Position numbers and translations under genes: made by a program
Shown here: piece after piece, positions 5,904-6,354 of the stretch
Position numbering within the stretch: position 1 is the first letter of the stretch
How the letters are laid out: every line of letters begins with the position of its first letter
The notes under the pieces: model-generated
Databases searched by the model: none
Seen by the model: only the letters and a program-made list of their open reading frames with translations
What the model was told of the DNA's origin: nothing
NCBI GenBank assembly: GCA_007119095.1
Contig: SKQI01000009.1
Location: 1-6,354, forward strand
Origin: Wenzhouxiangella sp.
GTDB lineage: Bacteria; Pseudomonadota; Gammaproteobacteria; Xanthomonadales; Wenzhouxiangellaceae
Direction of reading: 5' to 3'
Length of the DNA stretch: 6,354 nucleotides

Positions 5904-6354
5904 ATGATTCGACCGCTGACGTTTGTCCTGATCGTCTTCTGCCTTGCACTGGCCAAGCCGGCTCACGCCGACGATGGCACGACCCTGGCCCAGGCCCGGG
6001 CCGGCGAAACGGCCGAACTGAAGGTGCTGTGGGTGGCCTCGGAGGGCTGGGCGCAACTTGGAGCGGACGGGCAGCCGGAAGGGCTGACCATAGCCATCAT
6101 GCAGCGTTTTGCCGAATGGCTGGCCGAAGAACATGAGCTTGCCGTCAATCTGAACTTCGTCGAGGAAGACGACTGGCGCCGGTTCTATGGTCGGGTTCGC
6201 GACAGCAGCGGCGGTGTGTTCGGTCTGGGTAATGTCACCATTACCGAGGCCCGGCGCGAGGAGCTGGCTTTTTCGCCGCCCTATGTCACCAATGTCGCCG
6301 TGCTGATCAGCCGTGCCGGCGATGCCGAAATCACTGGTCCCGGCGTCTTGAGCG
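5904..6354 (+). CDS. Periplasmic solute-binding protein, family 3 (5' part, cut by the window end)
   Basis: The first 150 residues of an open frame running off the window. A Sec signal peptide (MIRPLTFVLIVFCLALAKPA then AHA cleavage at about residue 22) is followed by the N-terminal lobe of a family 3 extracellular solute-binding protein. Residues 40-48 form the first beta strand, PEGLTIAIMQRFAEWL (58-73) is the usual first helix after the strand, and GLGNVTITEARREELAFSPPY (split at 107-118 and 119-127) is the family signature, in which a T-x-x-R motif precedes F-S-x-P-Y. Family members bind amino acids or related solutes for ABC transporters. The same fold is also found at the front of sensor kinases, diguanylate cyclases and lytic transglycosylases, so the missing 3' part matters. 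ATG 5904 gives the cleanest signal peptide; it has no strong Shine-Dalgarno, and in-frame TTG codons at 5880, 5886 and 5892 are alternatives. The 80-base gap before it holds no clear terminator. Confidence 0.85.
   Translation, partial: MIRPLTFVLIVFCLALAKPAHADDGTTLAQARAGETAELKVLWVASEGWAQLGADGQPEGLTIAIMQRFAEWLAEEHELAVNLNFVEEDDWRRFYGRVRDSSGGVFGLGNVTITEARREELAFSPPYVTNVAVLISRAGDAEITGPGVLS

Overview
This is a GC-rich bacterial chromosomal window in which every convincing gene lies on the + strand. The gene mix (a Coa1-like membrane protein, an ECF sigma factor overlapping a TPR-bearing serine/threonine kinase, and secreted cupin, TPR and solute-binding proteins with Sec signal peptides) suggests a Gram-negative gammaproteobacterium, perhaps of the Xanthomonadales/Wenzhouxiangella type. 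That placement is an inference from gene style, not from a marker gene. No rRNA, tRNA, CRISPR array, insertion sequence or integrase was seen.

Layout: (1) bases 1-121 hold a leader with a perfect TTGACA hexamer and a good Shine-Dalgarno sequence. (2) 122-532 encodes a 136-residue, single-membrane-span Coa1-family protein. (3) 533-716 is a non-coding gap with a small hairpin. (4) 717-1265 encodes an ECF sigma factor of the Sigma70_ECF (TIGR02999-like) type. (5) 1262-3622 encodes a transmembrane Ser/Thr kinase with a long C-terminal TPR region; its GTG start overlaps the sigma stop as GTGA. (6) 3623-3731 is a gap with an imperfect 9-10-base periodic repeat and a GC-rich hairpin. (7) 3732-4193 encodes a small exported cupin. 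(8) 4180-5823 encodes an exported, histidine-rich TPR-like protein whose start overlaps the end of the cupin gene. (9) 5904-6354 is the 5' part of a periplasmic solute-binding protein of family 3, cut by the window edge.

The most interesting unit is the sigma-kinase pair. In sigma region 2.2, where ordinary ECF factors carry acidic residues, this protein has a Thr-Thr-Ser run (residues 48-50), and no anti-sigma gene lies beside it. The translationally coupled kinase has a complete set of catalytic motifs, one membrane span and a TPR region predicted to be periplasmic. This fits a phosphorylation-switched sigma factor of the kind established for EcfP/PknT in Vibrio parahaemolyticus and EcfK/PknS in Xanthomonas citri. 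Here the sensor would be a large TPR domain. The cupin and His-rich TPR proteins form a second coupled pair, probably periplasmic and possibly metal-related. Whether the sigma-kinase pair controls them cannot be told from the sequence.
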